From Hippopus hippopus (taxonomy: Eukaryota; Mollusca; Bivalvia; Cardiida; Cardiidae): 64,000 nucleotides of DNA. Both the position numbers and the translations under genes were made by a program. The notes beneath the pieces are model-generated. The model saw only the letters and a program-made list of their open reading frames with translations, made no database searches and was not told where the DNA came from. Positions 43,409 through 53,670 of this stretch are shown one piece after another; positions within the stretch are counted from its first letter, which is position 1, and the number at the start of each line of letters is the position of its first letter. The stretch covers positions 24,325,587 to 24,389,586 of the forward strand of contig OX328107.1 of assembly GCA_946811185.2 (NCBI GenBank), in the 5' to 3' direction.

Positions 43409-44121
43409 CAGGGTTTTCCATGACGCACAAATCCTGCATCATTCACGCGATTTTAACCCAAATGACCCCCAAAATAAATAACAGGGCGTCATCAGTGACG
43501 CAACTTTCCAAAATCTTAAACATCTAGGAAATTGAATAAAGGGTCATAAATCCAAGTCTGTCCTTGCTTCAATGTCAGACGAACACTGTCCTTTTTTTAA
43601 CTACAGGGTTTATTTTAGATAAAAGTGGTTTTCTGGTAATTAATTTATAGAATAAGACTGGTTTACGCATTATTGCCGTAAAGTACATGGGACATGTGTC
43701 GTAAATAATGGTCCAGTCAAAGCCTTGGTTGGGTTCTCTTATTTCAAAGCGTATTTCACGCGACTTCCGGTAGATAAAAGTACACATTACAAGTCTGTTC
43801 TGTTTGCAGAAAATAATGCCACGACGTAGTAAACTGTAGCATTCTTTTTTATCGTCTGCTTTCTACAGCTGCCAATCAAGCCACGTCAAGCAGCGATTCG
43901 GACAAGATTTTCATCTGTCAAACTGTGAAATCGAGCATTCCGTCAGAAATGACTTACAGACTTTTACTTTCTTGGATTTTAAAGGTGAAATTCACCGTAA
44001 TCAGTGCTTGACGACGAAGAGACCCATTTATTTTGACCCCCTAAATTTTAGAAATGACCCTCAACTAATGAGGCAAGGGGTCACAATGACCCTCAATTTT
44101 TATAGCCAAAGGAAAACCCTG
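43409..44121. mobile_element. hAT-like non-autonomous element
   Basis: 713 bp with inverted ends CAGGGTTTTCC / GGAAAACCCTG and direct CTAAG repeats at 43404-43408 and 44122-44126. CAGGG ends are typical of hAT elements. A 5-bp duplication would fit the hAT5 group, though TAA with GCAGGG ends is an alternative reading. No transposase. Confidence 0.75.
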
Positions 44122-44177
44122 CTAAGGATGATCAAGTAGATGAAGGAATGTACAAATTCACACCGAAACAATTAGAT

Positions 44178-44430
44178 GGGCCATGATCTGTGAAAACGGG
44201 GCTTAATGCATCTGCAAAAAGTATCAAACCCTGTCAGCCTGTGCAGTTGTGCAGGCAGACATGGGTCAAAACTTTTTGCTACTAGTGCAATTTCTGCATG
44301 GACTATTTTACCTCCCGATCTAGTCCACTGATAGACCAAATGGATATTATGGATCCATTGTTGTGATGAGTTGCATGGTATAATGGATCACAGAGGTGCA
44401 TCAGACCCCTTCTTACCAAAGCATGGCTCA
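44178..44430 (+). repeat. Family E MITE, complete
   Basis: gggccatgatctgtgaaaacggggcttaatgcatct to accaaagcatggctca. Inner palindrome gtcagcctgtgcagttgtgcaggcagac. Confidence 0.85.
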
Positions 44431-44579
44431 AATAATCTCTCTGGCTTTCAGAAGGGGATAAAAAGTCTCACAACACTGACAAACATAATAAAATCACCCC
44501 CCCCCTTCTTTAATGAAGCAACAACATCAAAATCATACTCTGGGAACTGATAAAAGAGCCTCACTGCACACAACTTTTA

Positions 44580-44625
44580 AAGCAAGAGGGCCATAAAAGG
44601 CCTTTATCTCTCACCTGACCATACT
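44580..44625 (+). repeat. H left-end fragment
   Basis: gcaagagggccataaaaggcctttatctctcacctg, an isolated end. Confidence 0.6.
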
Positions 44626-44663
44626 GGATTCATTTTAACAGCAATGTGTTAGTTACATCTCAC

Positions 44664-45602
44664 TCAACTCTTTACCAAATGACAAAATTTATGCCTAGTC
44701 CTAATTCAAAGCAAATGGCATATCAAATGTTATTCAGAGCATAAATTATATCATTCAAAGAACAGAAAAACACTATGGGAAATGAATAAAATGCTGCTTA
44801 CCAGCATTTTCTTCTTTTCCCGCAACATTTTCAGAAGGTCCCCTCCTAAAGGTTGTTAAAACTCCAGATTGTGAGATAAAGAGTTAATCAATGAAAGATT
44901 AAATTGAATAGTGAAAAGTCAAAATGATTCAGAAGTATTTTTAGCATTTCAATAATAAAGCTTGAAGTAAAACATTGAAAGTATAACCCCAAATCAAATC
45001 CTCATATATTTCATCTTATTAACAAACAGCCTTTACAACATGACAAGATTTTAGTCTTCTCCCTGGTTAAACTATGTGAAGGAAAAATTATTGTTAGATC
45101 AAATGACAGGATATGCTTTTTAAAGGATAGAAAACATTAGGGTGAAAAGAAAATGCTTGAAACCAACATTTTCTCCTTTTCCCACAAGTTTTCCAAAGCT
45201 TTCTTCCCCAAGATAATTAAAAACTAGATTGGTTGATTAAGGGTATCATACAAAGTGCTAGATCCAAACTGCTTTGTTTCAACTCCAACTAAATACAGGG
45301 AAGCTTTTGTGAGTTTGTGATTGGGTCACATTAGTAAATTTACAACATCCACCAAAACACTCTGAAAGAAGAATCATTTTTCACAACTACTCAACTCTTT
45401 ACCAGTTGATAAAACTTTATGCTTGTCCATTATATTGAATGCATTTATAGACAAAAAACTGTCTCAAAAATATATGTGTCTGTCTTGAAAAAGGATAGAA
45501 AACCTTGGTGCAAAAGGAGGAAACGCTGGTCACCAGCCTTATTTTCTTTTTTCACATGGTTTTCAGAATCCTTCTTACACTGGGCTGTTTGGTGAAGGTT
45601 AA
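44664..45602 (+). repeat. Three decayed family A MITEs
   Basis: Forward copies at 44664-44887, 45019-45245 and 45388-45602, each with recognisable ends and an eroded hairpin. Confidence 0.78.
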
Positions 45603-45827
45603 CCCTTTCCCACACAATCCCATGTTTTAACAGCCCTGAGAAAGTGGCCTTCTGAAAACATTGTGGAAAAAGGAGAAAATGCTGGTTACCAGCATTTTCT
45701 CCATTTCTCACAATGTTTTCCACTCTTTCCAAAACAATTTCAATTATTGAGTCACATTTGTCATCTGCAAATGCTTTCAACTTGGACTGGTGTAAAGTTG
45801 TTTTTTTTTTGTTTGGTAAAGAGTTAA
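45599..45827 (-). repeat. Family A MITE, full reverse copy
   Basis: TTAA at both ends (45599-45602 shared). Perfect inner hairpin. It ends 65 bp from the donor side of exon 45893-46012. Confidence 0.9.
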
Positions 45828-45892
45828 TAAAAAATTCTACAGAAAAGATAAAATAAAGCCTATATAAACATATCAACCACACTAGCTCTCAC

Positions 45893-46012
45893 CTATATGA
45901 CCTTGACAAGAAAACATCCGACTGAGAAGACGGATAAAAGTCAGAACGTGCCGTAGGAGGCACTTCTGACCGATTTGTGGTTAAATCTTCTCCATATATA
46001 GACCTTCTTGGA
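45893..46012 (-). CDS. EPS8: EPS8-like exon, Ser/Arg/Pro-rich linker
   Basis: This is a 120-bp exon. Its acceptor is gattaaccttttcag and its donor gtgaga. It takes AG in and gives AG out, with 39 full codons starting PRRSIYGEDLT and ending VFLSRSY, and no stop. It is rich in Ser, Pro and Thr, like the disordered N-terminus of EPS8 proteins. The sequence is not repetitive within this window, unlike its surroundings. Because its length is a multiple of three it could be skipped without a frameshift. Downstream lies the 31.6-kb intron. Confidence 0.75.
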
Positions 46013-46309
46013 CTGAAAAGGTTAATCAAATCTACTCCTTTAGTATTCTTGGTAAAGCAACAAGTGAAAAAAATAAAATGGACAATTATAAAATGGACAA
46101 TCTAAGTCAATACAGCCACAAAATACTGTCTCAGATTTGACCATATAACCGCATGTGGTTTGGAACAAAAGAGAACCAAGAAGAGACTGCAGATTCTTTG
46201 AAGTCTAATCTTGAGCTTGCCTGCAAAAGCTGAGGTTTACTGTATGAAAGTAGGAGAAGCTCTCCCACGCAGTAGTACAAGAGCACATAACTCTGACTCC
46301 TAGTTACAT

Positions 46310-46895
46310 GTAACTCTTGACCAAACAACAAAATTATAAACTTGTCCAAATTCAATGCATTTGCAGACTACAAACTACACCACTCCAATAATTACCACCA
46401 TGTTTTCATTAGGCCTCTTTCTAAGGGTTGTTAAAACTCAGGATATGTGCTGAAGGGTTAACTTTGTCTTGACTTCTGCAGTGCTGAACAAGAATTTGAT
46501 TACTTCAGCTGACAGTATAGATCAAGATCAGACTGCACAAAGTCTAATCTCTGAATTACACTGTACTGTCTGCTTCTTTTCAAGATATTCTGAGGTAAAT
46601 AGCTTTGAAATTGAAATACATCAGCATTTAATATACTGAGAATGCATATTCTATTTATTTAGCAATTCACTGTTTTATCCTTTACCACACAACCCTGTGC
46701 TGTAACTCCCTCGAGAAAGGCCTTTGAAAAAAATTGTGGGAGGAATTGCTGGTAACCAGCACTTTCTCCTTTGCCCACAATGTTTTCTACCCTTTTGAAA
46801 AAGAAATTTCTTGTTTTGAGTAACATTTAATTTTACCTCTGTAAACTTCTTGCAATTTCAACAAATCTAGAATTTTGTCACTTGGTTATGAGTTA
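46310..46895. repeat. Two family A MITEs and a D palindrome
   Basis: A forward copy without hairpin (46310-46461), D at 46512-46571 (gtatagatcaagatcagact / agtctaatctctgaattac), and a reverse copy (46673-46895). Confidence 0.78.
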
Positions 46896-46984
46896 AGATA
46901 CAGAAATCAGGAAATAAGGGCCCAGAAGACAAAGTACGTAAGAGGTTACTGATTGGTAGGAATTTCTTTTGTTTGAAATAATCT

Positions 46985-47165
46985 GATAATTATTGATTCA
47001 CCAAGCAAACTGATTTCAGACATGTATTGAAATTAAGCATGCAGATGACAAAGTATATACTCAAATTACCATATAGAAAACATCTTGAACTAGGATTTTT
47101 CTCCTTTTCACATATCATTTTCAACAACTTATTCCTCCAAGTCATTAAAACCGGGGATTGTTGGA
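46985..47165 (+). repeat. Family A remnant
   Basis: tgcagatgacaaagtatat, accatatagaaaaca, tttctccttttcaca, ttaaaaccggggattgttgg in family order. Confidence 0.6.
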
Positions 47166-47346
47166 TTCAGAATGAAATGCTGCACAATCCTGATTGTTGA
47201 ACCATTCTAAATCACAAAATATCCAAAGTATCAATGAAAGATTAGACCACTGGCTATGTGCAGTTTAATCATGATCTTTACTTTGTGTGAAAGTATATTT
47301 AAAAATAAGCTTCCTCTAATGTGTGTGAAAGTGTAAATTGTCTCAC

Positions 47347-47385
47347 CTGAAATCTTCTCTGTCTCTCCTATAAGGATCATAGCCA
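47347..47385 (-). CDS. EPS8: EPS8-like 39-bp exon
   Basis: This is a 39-bp exon with acceptor ctgttatattttcag and donor gtgaga. It carries AG in and AG out and reads S-GYDPYRRDREDF. The other two frames either stop or do not match the phase of its neighbours. The acidic/basic composition resembles exon 14276-14310. The length is a multiple of three, so alternative skipping would keep the frame. Confidence 0.7.
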
Positions 47386-47648
47386 CTGAAAATATAACAG
47401 AATAGGATATTAATATTCTATATTAAATGCACTATTGAAAGACCTGATAAATCACTCTTCATTGAATTTTACATCCTCCACACTTCAACCCTTATCTCAT
47501 GTTCTGACTAAGGTAGACAGCTTTTGAAATACATTGTGAGGAATAGTAAATAATCAGGCAATCACAAAACATGACTGTGCCGACATTTAAAATGGCTGTT
47601 GGATAGTGGTCAAGCCATTAACAGAAAGGGGAGTTTCCTCTTAAACAT

Positions 47649-47879
47649 TCTGATTGATTGATTACAGTGTTTTACACATTATTTCAGTCACATCAGGGCA
47701 ACAGCTCACATATTCATGTATTTCCTGGGTTTCACCAGTACTAAGCTAGGGCTCTGAAGAGCCTTGCCAAAGGACACTCCCACAAAAAACCCAGGGGATC
47801 CAGTGAGGCTCGAACCTGGGGCCTCAAGGTCAAAGGTCACAAGTCTTACACTTTACCACCGAGTCATGCAGGATTCCCA
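47649..47879 (-). repeat. S2 SINE, full-length with target duplication
   Basis: 231 bp. On the minus strand the head is actcggtggtaaagtgtaag (A-box-like) and ccaggttcgagcctc (B-box). Flanked by ttaaacat at 47641-47648 and 47880-47887. Confidence 0.88.
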
Positions 47880-47927
47880 TTAAACATATGGATGAAATGG
47901 ATTGATATTGCCAGGAAAACTAACTCA

Positions 47928-48356
47928 ACTCTTCACCAAACTGTCACAAGCTTCAATGGCCCAAAGGAAAAAAGGCTTTTTTGAAAGCATTGTGAGAAAA
48001 GAAGAAAATGCTGGTAACCAATATTTTTCTCCTTTTCCACCATGATTTCTTACCTTTCAAAGACAAATCTCATCATTTGAGCCTTTGAACATGGTCTTGA
48101 TTTGAACAAAGCCAAATTTTACCATATGGTAAAGAGTTAACCCTTTGCAAACAATCCCAAGTTCTACCAAACTTGCAGGAGGAGCCTTTTGAAAGCATTG
48201 TGGAAAAAGGAGAAAATGCTGGTAACCAGCATTTTCTCCTTTTCCCACAAGGTTTTCTACCTTTCAACAAACTGGTCCCATATTATGAATCACATTCATT
48301 TGTCTTCTGCAAATGCTTTCAGCATAAAACCAGTCTAGGTGTTTGATAAAGGGTTG
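47928..48356 (-). repeat. Two family A MITEs in tandem
   Basis: Reverse copies 47928-48140 and 48137-48356 share TTAA 48137-48140. The second has an intact hairpin. Confidence 0.88.
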
Positions 48357-48539
48357 AAAATGAAACTTAAATACAATCACCATCAATCTGTACAATTTAG
48401 TAAACAACATTTTTCTCTTTTCCCATGTTTGCTAACTGTTCAAAGACTTCAACATTTTTTGACTACAACACCTAAGCCATCTGCAAAATGCCTTCAATAT
48501 GAGTTTAAAATTTTGTAGTTGAGTAAACAGAATAAAACA

Positions 48540-48790
48540 GCACAATGGTTTTAGACATATATAGACAGGGATATAGCTAGCAAAAAATAAAGTACGCAAA
48601 AGAAACACCAAAGGTAAAAGGGATTTCCAGGTAGGATCTGTGAAGGCCTCCCCCAGAAAATTTTTTACTAGTAGGACTTATTTGGTCGCCTCTGGTGATG
48701 GGGTTTTTTTGGTACCATTGTCTTTCTTATTTTTTTTTTTCAAAGTGCACGCAACTCCGTTTTTGCCAACAGGCAGCTACACACCTGATT
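48540..48790. other. Unassigned intron sequence
   Basis: Contains a T-run; nothing recognised. Confidence 0.4.
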
Positions 48791-48912
48791 AAACTTGTAA
48801 TTATGGAATTCCGAGTTTGTTTGCCATGAGCTTCTCCGGTCACATGGGCTTGTTCTTGGGCAAGGCACTGCAGGGCTAAAGCCTAGCACTGGCAAAACCC
48901 AGGGAAGTCATG
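48790..48912 (+). repeat. Possible S2 SINE fragment
   Basis: cttgggcaaggcactgcagggct...ctagcactggcaaaacccaggga corresponds to the S2 body in the opposite orientation to 47649-47879. Confidence 0.45.
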
Positions 48913-49137
48913 ATTACCTATTATCAAACAATCTCCTGTTTAAATGACACTGAGGAGTTGGTTCCTTTGATAACATTATGGTAAAGGAGAAAATGCTGGT
49001 AACGAGCATTTTCTCCTTTTCTCATAAGGTTTTATACCCCTCACAGACAAATAAATTCCATCAATTGAGCCTAAATCAGAATGTTTTCCGATAATGCTGT
49101 AAATGTAGAGAAATCTAAAAATTTATTTGCAGAGAAC
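48913..49137 (-). repeat. Family A MITE, reverse copy
   Basis: Near-perfect hairpin (atgctggtaacgagcat); right end decayed. Confidence 0.82.
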
Positions 49138-49572
49138 TCTTTACCAAATGACAAAATGTTAGACTAAATTTCTTATTTAACCCTTTACCACACGGCAAAA
49201 TTTAAGACCTATCCAAATTGAAAGCATTTGCAGACGACAATTTCATAGTGGCTCAAATGACGCAACTTTTCTTTGATAGGGTAGAAAACTTTGTGGGAAA
49301 AGGAGAAAATGCTGGTTACCAGCATTTTCTCCTTTTCCCACAATGTTTTCAAAAGGCCTCTTTTTTAGGGGCGTCAAAAGGCGTCATTTTGTGGTAAAGG
49401 GTTAAAAGCATTTGCAGAGGACAAATTAAACAGGGTTAAAACTGATAGGATTTCTATTTGTTAGGGTAGAAAACAGTGTGTGAAAAGGAGAAAATGCTGG
49501 TTTCCCACAATGTTTTCAAAAGGCTTCCTCCTCATGTTTGTTACAACATGGGATAGTGTGGTGAAGGGTTAA
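49133..49572 (+). repeat. Family A MITE disrupted by another family A copy
   Basis: Left piece aactctttaccaaatgacaaaatgttagac...; right piece from ttaaaagcatttgcagagg to gaagggttaa. Right hairpin arm deleted. Confidence 0.88.
49177..49405 (+). repeat. Family A MITE, full forward copy nested in a family A copy
   Basis: TTAA at both ends, perfect hairpin, inserted where the host consensus reads ccaaattgaaagcat. Confidence 0.93.
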
Positions 49573-49695
49573 CTGAGCTGTAATTTGTAGCTCCTAGACA
49601 GGACACTGATAATATTATGAACTGATCACACCAATAGCAATTTCCTTGTCATTTGGTATTTCCTTGTTGGTTTCTATACAACGAACATGCCTTTT

Positions 49696-49876
49696 AGCCA
49701 TGCTCTGGCAAAAAGGGGTTTAATGCATCTCAGTGACGCATTATACCAAGTAAGTTGTCACATAATTATGGATCCATAGAAAACATTTTGTCTAACACCC
49801 AACTGGATTATGAGGTAATATGGTCCTTGGTCAAGCATAAAACTCACAAATAGCAAAAAGTTTCGACCCATGTCTA
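49696..49876 (+). repeat. Family E MITE, left three-quarters
   Basis: agccatgctctggcaaaaaggggtttaatgcatct to aaagtttcgacccatg. It ends 27 bp from the end of exon 49903-49939. Confidence 0.82.
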
Positions 49877-49902
49877 AAAGTCCATTTCTAAAATGAACTT
49901 AC

Positions 49903-49939
49903 CTATCCTCATCAAAATGGTCCCTCCACGAAGCCATCA
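49903..49939 (-). CDS. EPS8: EPS8-like exon, probable N-terminal coding exon
   Basis: The donor gtaagt is strong. The acceptor is uncertain: ggcag (used here) has a poor pyrimidine tract, and other AGs upstream at aaacaag, ggatag and tttag would all give the same incoming phase. Only one frame is open: (x)TG ATG GCT TCG TGG, that is M-ASWRDHFDED, leaving AG for the next exon. The ATG at 49935-49937 has G at -3 and G at +4, a fair start context. If the exon is spliced directly to 53215-53313, the frame opens just before, at ATG CAA ATG ATG. Translation therefore probably begins here or at the end of the upstream exon. Confidence 0.62.
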
Positions 49940-50042
49940 CTGCCAAATCTATCCCTTGTTTATAAATCAAGAGTTCTAAATAGTCTCCACTCTAGTGTCA
50001 ATTTCTTCCATCAAATTCTTTTACTAGATCACTTATTTTGTC

Positions 50043-50252
50043 TTAAACCTTTACCACACGACCCTGTGACACAGGCCTTTTGAAAACATTGTGGGAAAAG
50101 GAGAAAATGCTGGTAACCAGCATTTTCTCCTTTTCCCATAATGTTTTCTACCATTCCAAAAGCAAATTTCAATATTCAAGTCACATTAATTTTGTTGTCT
50201 GCAAATGCTATAAATATGGACAAGTCTGAAATTTTGTGGTTTGGTAAAGAAT
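50043..50252 (-). repeat. Family A MITE, reverse, left-arm deletion
   Basis: Perfect hairpin; accacacgaccctgtgacacaggcc shows a deletion in the left arm. Confidence 0.85.
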
Positions 50253-50366
50253 TGAAAATTACCAGTAGAGCACAAAATAATCCTTTAACCCAAAGGACAT
50301 TTTCAGTCCTGTGACAAAACCCAAAAATAATTTCTCTAGTTTCTCTTGTCTAGAATTATTCAGCAA

Positions 50367-50553
50367 AGCAAACAGTGTTGATCAAGATCAGACTGCAGCA
50401 TGAAATTCAAGTTGTGTTCAGTGCTCTAAAGATAGTGGGTGGTAAGTTTTACTGACTTTTTTAACACAACCAGAATATTTTGGCATAACAGATGGTGTAG
50501 ATCAATGATCAGACTGCACATTATATGCAATCTGATCCTGATCTTCACTGCAA
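50367..50553. repeat. Family D half-palindrome and palindrome
   Basis: Half copy 50367-50402; fuller copy 50488-50553 (tgtagatcaatgatcagactgca / tgcaatctgatcctgatcttca). Confidence 0.75.
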
Positions 50554-50766
50554 TGACAGCATACAGTTGTACTCAGTGCTCTGTTAATTACGATATGTTA
50601 AATGACTTTTTAAACCGATCCAAACCATTTGAAAATTACCTAAATCATCCACAGACTGAACAACACTTTTGCAAATTCACCACATTATGTAATCATATGA
50701 CATGCATATCTGCATTTAACAGAGATAAAGCCAGCTATGTAAATTTGGTGTACACTCATTACTTCC

Positions 50767-50989
50767 TTAACCCTTTACCACACAACCCAAACTGTTAACG
50801 AGAAAGAAGCCTTTTGAAAGCATTGTGGGAAAAGGAAAAATTTCTGATAACCAGCACTTTCTCCTTTTCTCACAATGTTTTCTATCCTTTCAAAGACAGG
50901 TCCCCTTGTCTGTGTCATTTCTAATTTATTTTCTGCAAAGACTTTTATATTGGACAAGTCAATCACTTAATCATCTAGTAAGGGTTTAA
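50767..50989 (-). repeat. Family A MITE, full reverse copy
   Basis: Both ends present; left hairpin arm mutated (aaaatttctgataaccagcac). Confidence 0.85.
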
Positions 50990-50994
50990 CAAAT

Positions 50995-51465
50995 TTGCTT
51001 TCAACGATGTTGAAAAATAGTAAAATAGGTAAATAATCAGTTTAATACTATATAAACAAAAAAAAACATTGTATACACAAAAAAAAAACAACATTGGAGC
51101 ATGAGGGGAAATTGTTCATAATGAGCATTTTTTTTTTCTCTTTTTGTCACAATATTTTTAAAATCAATCTGCTACAAAAGAAAAAAATTGTCCTCACAAA
51201 GTAACATGTAATAGTAAACCTGTCCATAATTAGCCTACCTATATTTGAAAAGCTTTTCACTACACATAATTTTGTATTCAACTGATTAGATTACTGCATA
51301 TGTTGTACAAATTCTATAGAAATATCTGCAGATACTTCCTGGTCTAAATAAAGCACAAGTTTTAGCACTTGAGCAAAACACCCAAGTTCAGGGGCTTTTG
51401 CTGGAAAGAGAAAAATATTATTAGCAGCATTTTCTCCTCCAACCTCGTCTTCGGAAGCAGTTTTG
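50995..51465. other. Unassigned intron sequence
   Basis: A-runs and AT-rich DNA. A possible A-family hairpin remnant near 51115-51160. Confidence 0.4.
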
Positions 51466-51467
51466 CT

Positions 51468-51888
51468 TAACTTTTTACCAAACGACAAAATCCTAGAATT
51501 TTCCAAATTGAAAGTATCTGCAGACAACAACTGAAATGGAATCTGTCTTTGATGTGGTAGAAAACACTGAAGGAAAAGGAGAAAATGCTGGTTACCAGCA
51601 TTTTCTCCTTTTCCAACATTTGTTTTCAGAAGGCATCTTTCCTGTGGTCATTAAAAGTCATGATTGTGTGGTAAAGGGTTATCTCTTTGCCAGATGACAA
51701 AAGTTTGGACTGGGCCAAATTGAAAGCATTTGCAGACAACAAATGTTGCAACAATGATAATTTCTGTCTTTGAAAGAGTAGAAAACATTGTGGGAAAAGG
51801 AGAAAATGCTGGTTACCAGCATTTTCTCCTTTTCCAGTGCAACGTTTTGAGAAGGCAGAATGTGTGGTACAGGGTTAAGGTAGGGTCA
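51468..51888 (+). repeat. Two family A MITEs in the same orientation
   Basis: 51468-51682 and 51680-51888 adjoin at gggttatctc. Both hairpins are intact; right arms shortened. Confidence 0.86.
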
Positions 51889-51926
51889 ATAAAACACAGG
51901 GCTGTTTGGCACTTCTGTAAGGCACT

Positions 51927-52297
51927 TAACCTTTTACTATACAATCCTGACTTTTAACGACCATGTGGAAGACAGCTTTTGAAAACACTGTAGGAAAAGG
52001 AGAAAATGCTGGTAACCAGCATTTTCTCCTTTTCCCACAATGTTTTCTACCATATCAAGGACAAAATACGTCATTTGGGCCACCATTTAAGAGTAGGAGA
52101 TAGTATTCGAACCGGAGAACCAGTGTGTATCGGCCAATCAATAACGGATTACCCGAGTCTTGGCCGAATCCGTACATTTTTTCGGAAATAAAAGGCGATG
52201 TTACAAGAATCCCATTAGCGTGCCCTATCCTTAATGTCATCTGTAATTGATTTCAATCAGCACCAGCCTCAAATTTTGTCATTTGGTAAAGACTTAA
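51927..52297 (-). repeat. Family A MITE with a 140-bp insert
   Basis: Perfect hairpin. Foreign sequence at about 52090-52232 interrupts the right arm between gggccaccattta and taatgtcatctgtaattg. Confidence 0.85.
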
Positions 52298-52310
52298 GAA
52301 ATACTCCAAA

Positions 52311-52530
52311 TGAAAAGGGCGTTTAACATTGCATTTGTAAAATGTGTCAACCCATGGGTTGAAACTTTTTGCTATTTGTAAATTTCTTGCATGTCAAAGG
52401 ACCATACTACCTCATGATCAAGTCTGTTGGTAGACTAAATGCTTTTATGGATCCATAATTATGTGATGACTAAGCTTTGTATAATGCATCAGAGATCTCA
52501 TTAAACCTCCTTTTCTTAAAGTATGGCTCA
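52311..52530 (+). repeat. Family E MITE
   Basis: gaaaagggcgtttaacattgcattt to cttttcttaaagtatggctca; left tip eroded. Confidence 0.8.
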
Positions 52531-52639
52531 TTTGCAGACATCAAATTTAGCTCAATAGACCGGTTTTGTCTATAAAAGGGTAGAAACCTGTAAAATCTAG
52601 GGACACCTTAAGTTGTATTTGCCCAGAAAAGGAGTTCAT

Positions 52640-52835
52640 AACCAAATTGAAACTCATAAGAAACAACTCACGTGAACCCAAATAGCTGGTAGAGCGTAAG
52701 TCTTTTTAAACCACAAGTCTAAAGCCACTTGAGGGTGGGGCTCAATTCCAATGGCTGGCCAACTAATATTACCAATAGCCTTCAGACAAGGTGCTAATCG
52801 TAAGTGCCGTGTGCCAGTGCTATACACGAAGCATG
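52640..52835. other. Possible SINE-like fragment
   Basis: The minus strand has gacttgtggtttaaaaagac and attgagccccac, vaguely tRNA-head-like. No second copy found here. Confidence 0.3.
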
Positions 52836-53060
52836 TTAACTCTTTACCAAACGAAAAATATATAGCTTTGTCAAAATTGAAAGCATTTGCAGATGACAAT
52901 TTCAATGTGGCTAAAATGATGGAAATGTTTTTGATATGGTAGAAAACATTGTGGGAAAAGGAGAAAATGCTGGTAACGAGCATTTTCTCCTTTTCCCACA
53001 TTTTCAAAAGGCTTCTTTCCCAGGGTCGTCAAAAGTCGGCATTGTGTGGTAAAGAGTCAA
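52836..53060 (+). repeat. Family A MITE, full forward copy
   Basis: TTAA left end, near-perfect hairpin, short deletion after it. Right end is gtaaagagtcaa. Confidence 0.9.
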
Positions 53061-53214
53061 AGATCCACAAATATGATAACTTGCGATGGGTTTCTTCGTA
53101 CTGTATCTATCTGTAACTACCCTCCATAACATAACTAGGAATCTTCTGGGAGGTGTCTGCCATATGGGCAACTGGTCGCTATATTAAATAAACAAAATCA
53201 ATCAAAGAACTCAC

Positions 53215-53313
53215 TTTGCATAGGAACTGGTCCTCAAATGTCCATGTTTGAAGTCTTTGTAGCCATTCATGTCTCTGGCTGAAACTGGCATCCTCCACGG
53301 ACACACTCTCTAC
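53215..53313 (-). CDS. Upstream exon of EPS8-like gene, 5' UTR or N-terminal coding
   Basis: This is a 99-bp exon with acceptor gttttgtttccag and donor gtgagt, surrounded by non-repetitive sequence. One frame is open throughout (33 codons, VESVSVEDASFSQRH...DQFLCK) but ends in phase 0. The downstream exon 49903-49939 needs one incoming base, so the two cannot be joined as coding sequence in that frame. In the frame that does join, a TGA lies upstream and the first ATG after it is at 53219-53221. Either this is mainly 5' UTR with the start at its 3' end, or an undetected exon lies between, or it belongs to another isoform. Confidence 0.5.
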
Positions 53314-53579
53314 CTGGAAACAAAACGTTCGAAACATTATCCAAGTATCCACTATCCAGTGTGACCGTAAGACCCTGAGAAGGAGGGCTTATTTACAAGT
53401 TGATGCCACTCCTGAAAATATTACTGATGATGTTCACTCGATGAAATAAATTTCGATCTTACAACGAAAAAAATATCCTCTATATACTTTATAACTTAAT
53501 CCTTTATCAGGCGATTTCTCCTTTTCGCACATTGCTTTCAAGAGACATCCACTGCAGAGCCAGACATGTTATAACAACA

Positions 53580-53670
53580 TTTGGCCAAAACATCCTACCG
53601 GTACTTTGTTCTTTCAGCTGGCCAAAACGTCTGTAGCCAAAATGCCCGTGGCCTAAAACATCCTGGCCAA
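53580..53670 (+). repeat. Degenerate 15-17 bp tandem repeat
   Basis: Five or so units of a ggccaaaacatcctN type (tggccaaaacatcctacc, ctggccaaaacgtctgta, gccaaaatgcccgtgg, cctaaaacatcctgg). Confidence 0.7.

Larger units (their letters stand above)
1374..53313 (-). other. EPS8: EPS8-like gene, span of detected exons (5' part; gene continues past position 1)
   Basis: EPS8 proteins are cytoplasmic scaffolds that cap and bundle actin and, with ABI1 and SOS1, activate Rac. They carry an N-terminal PTB domain and C-terminal SH3 and actin-binding regions. Seven phase-compatible exons here encode about 204 residues from the ATG at 49935-49937. The PTB domain starts near residue 90, with VDHLATYT and then DGLTKLKQM, GIWTM and EELERFPL, in the same order and almost the same spacing as I recall for vertebrate EPS8. 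Introns measure about 2.5, 1.3, 31.6, 5.8, 1.3 and 5.5 kb and are almost wholly repeats. The SH3 and C-terminal exons must lie beyond the left edge. Family identity rests on motif recall, not on a search. Whether it is EPS8 or an EPS8-like paralogue cannot be told. Confidence 0.82.

Noticed and set aside
45445..45882. 145-codon minus-strand frame
   Set aside because: Runs across two family A MITEs; shows the A-derived peptide pattern.
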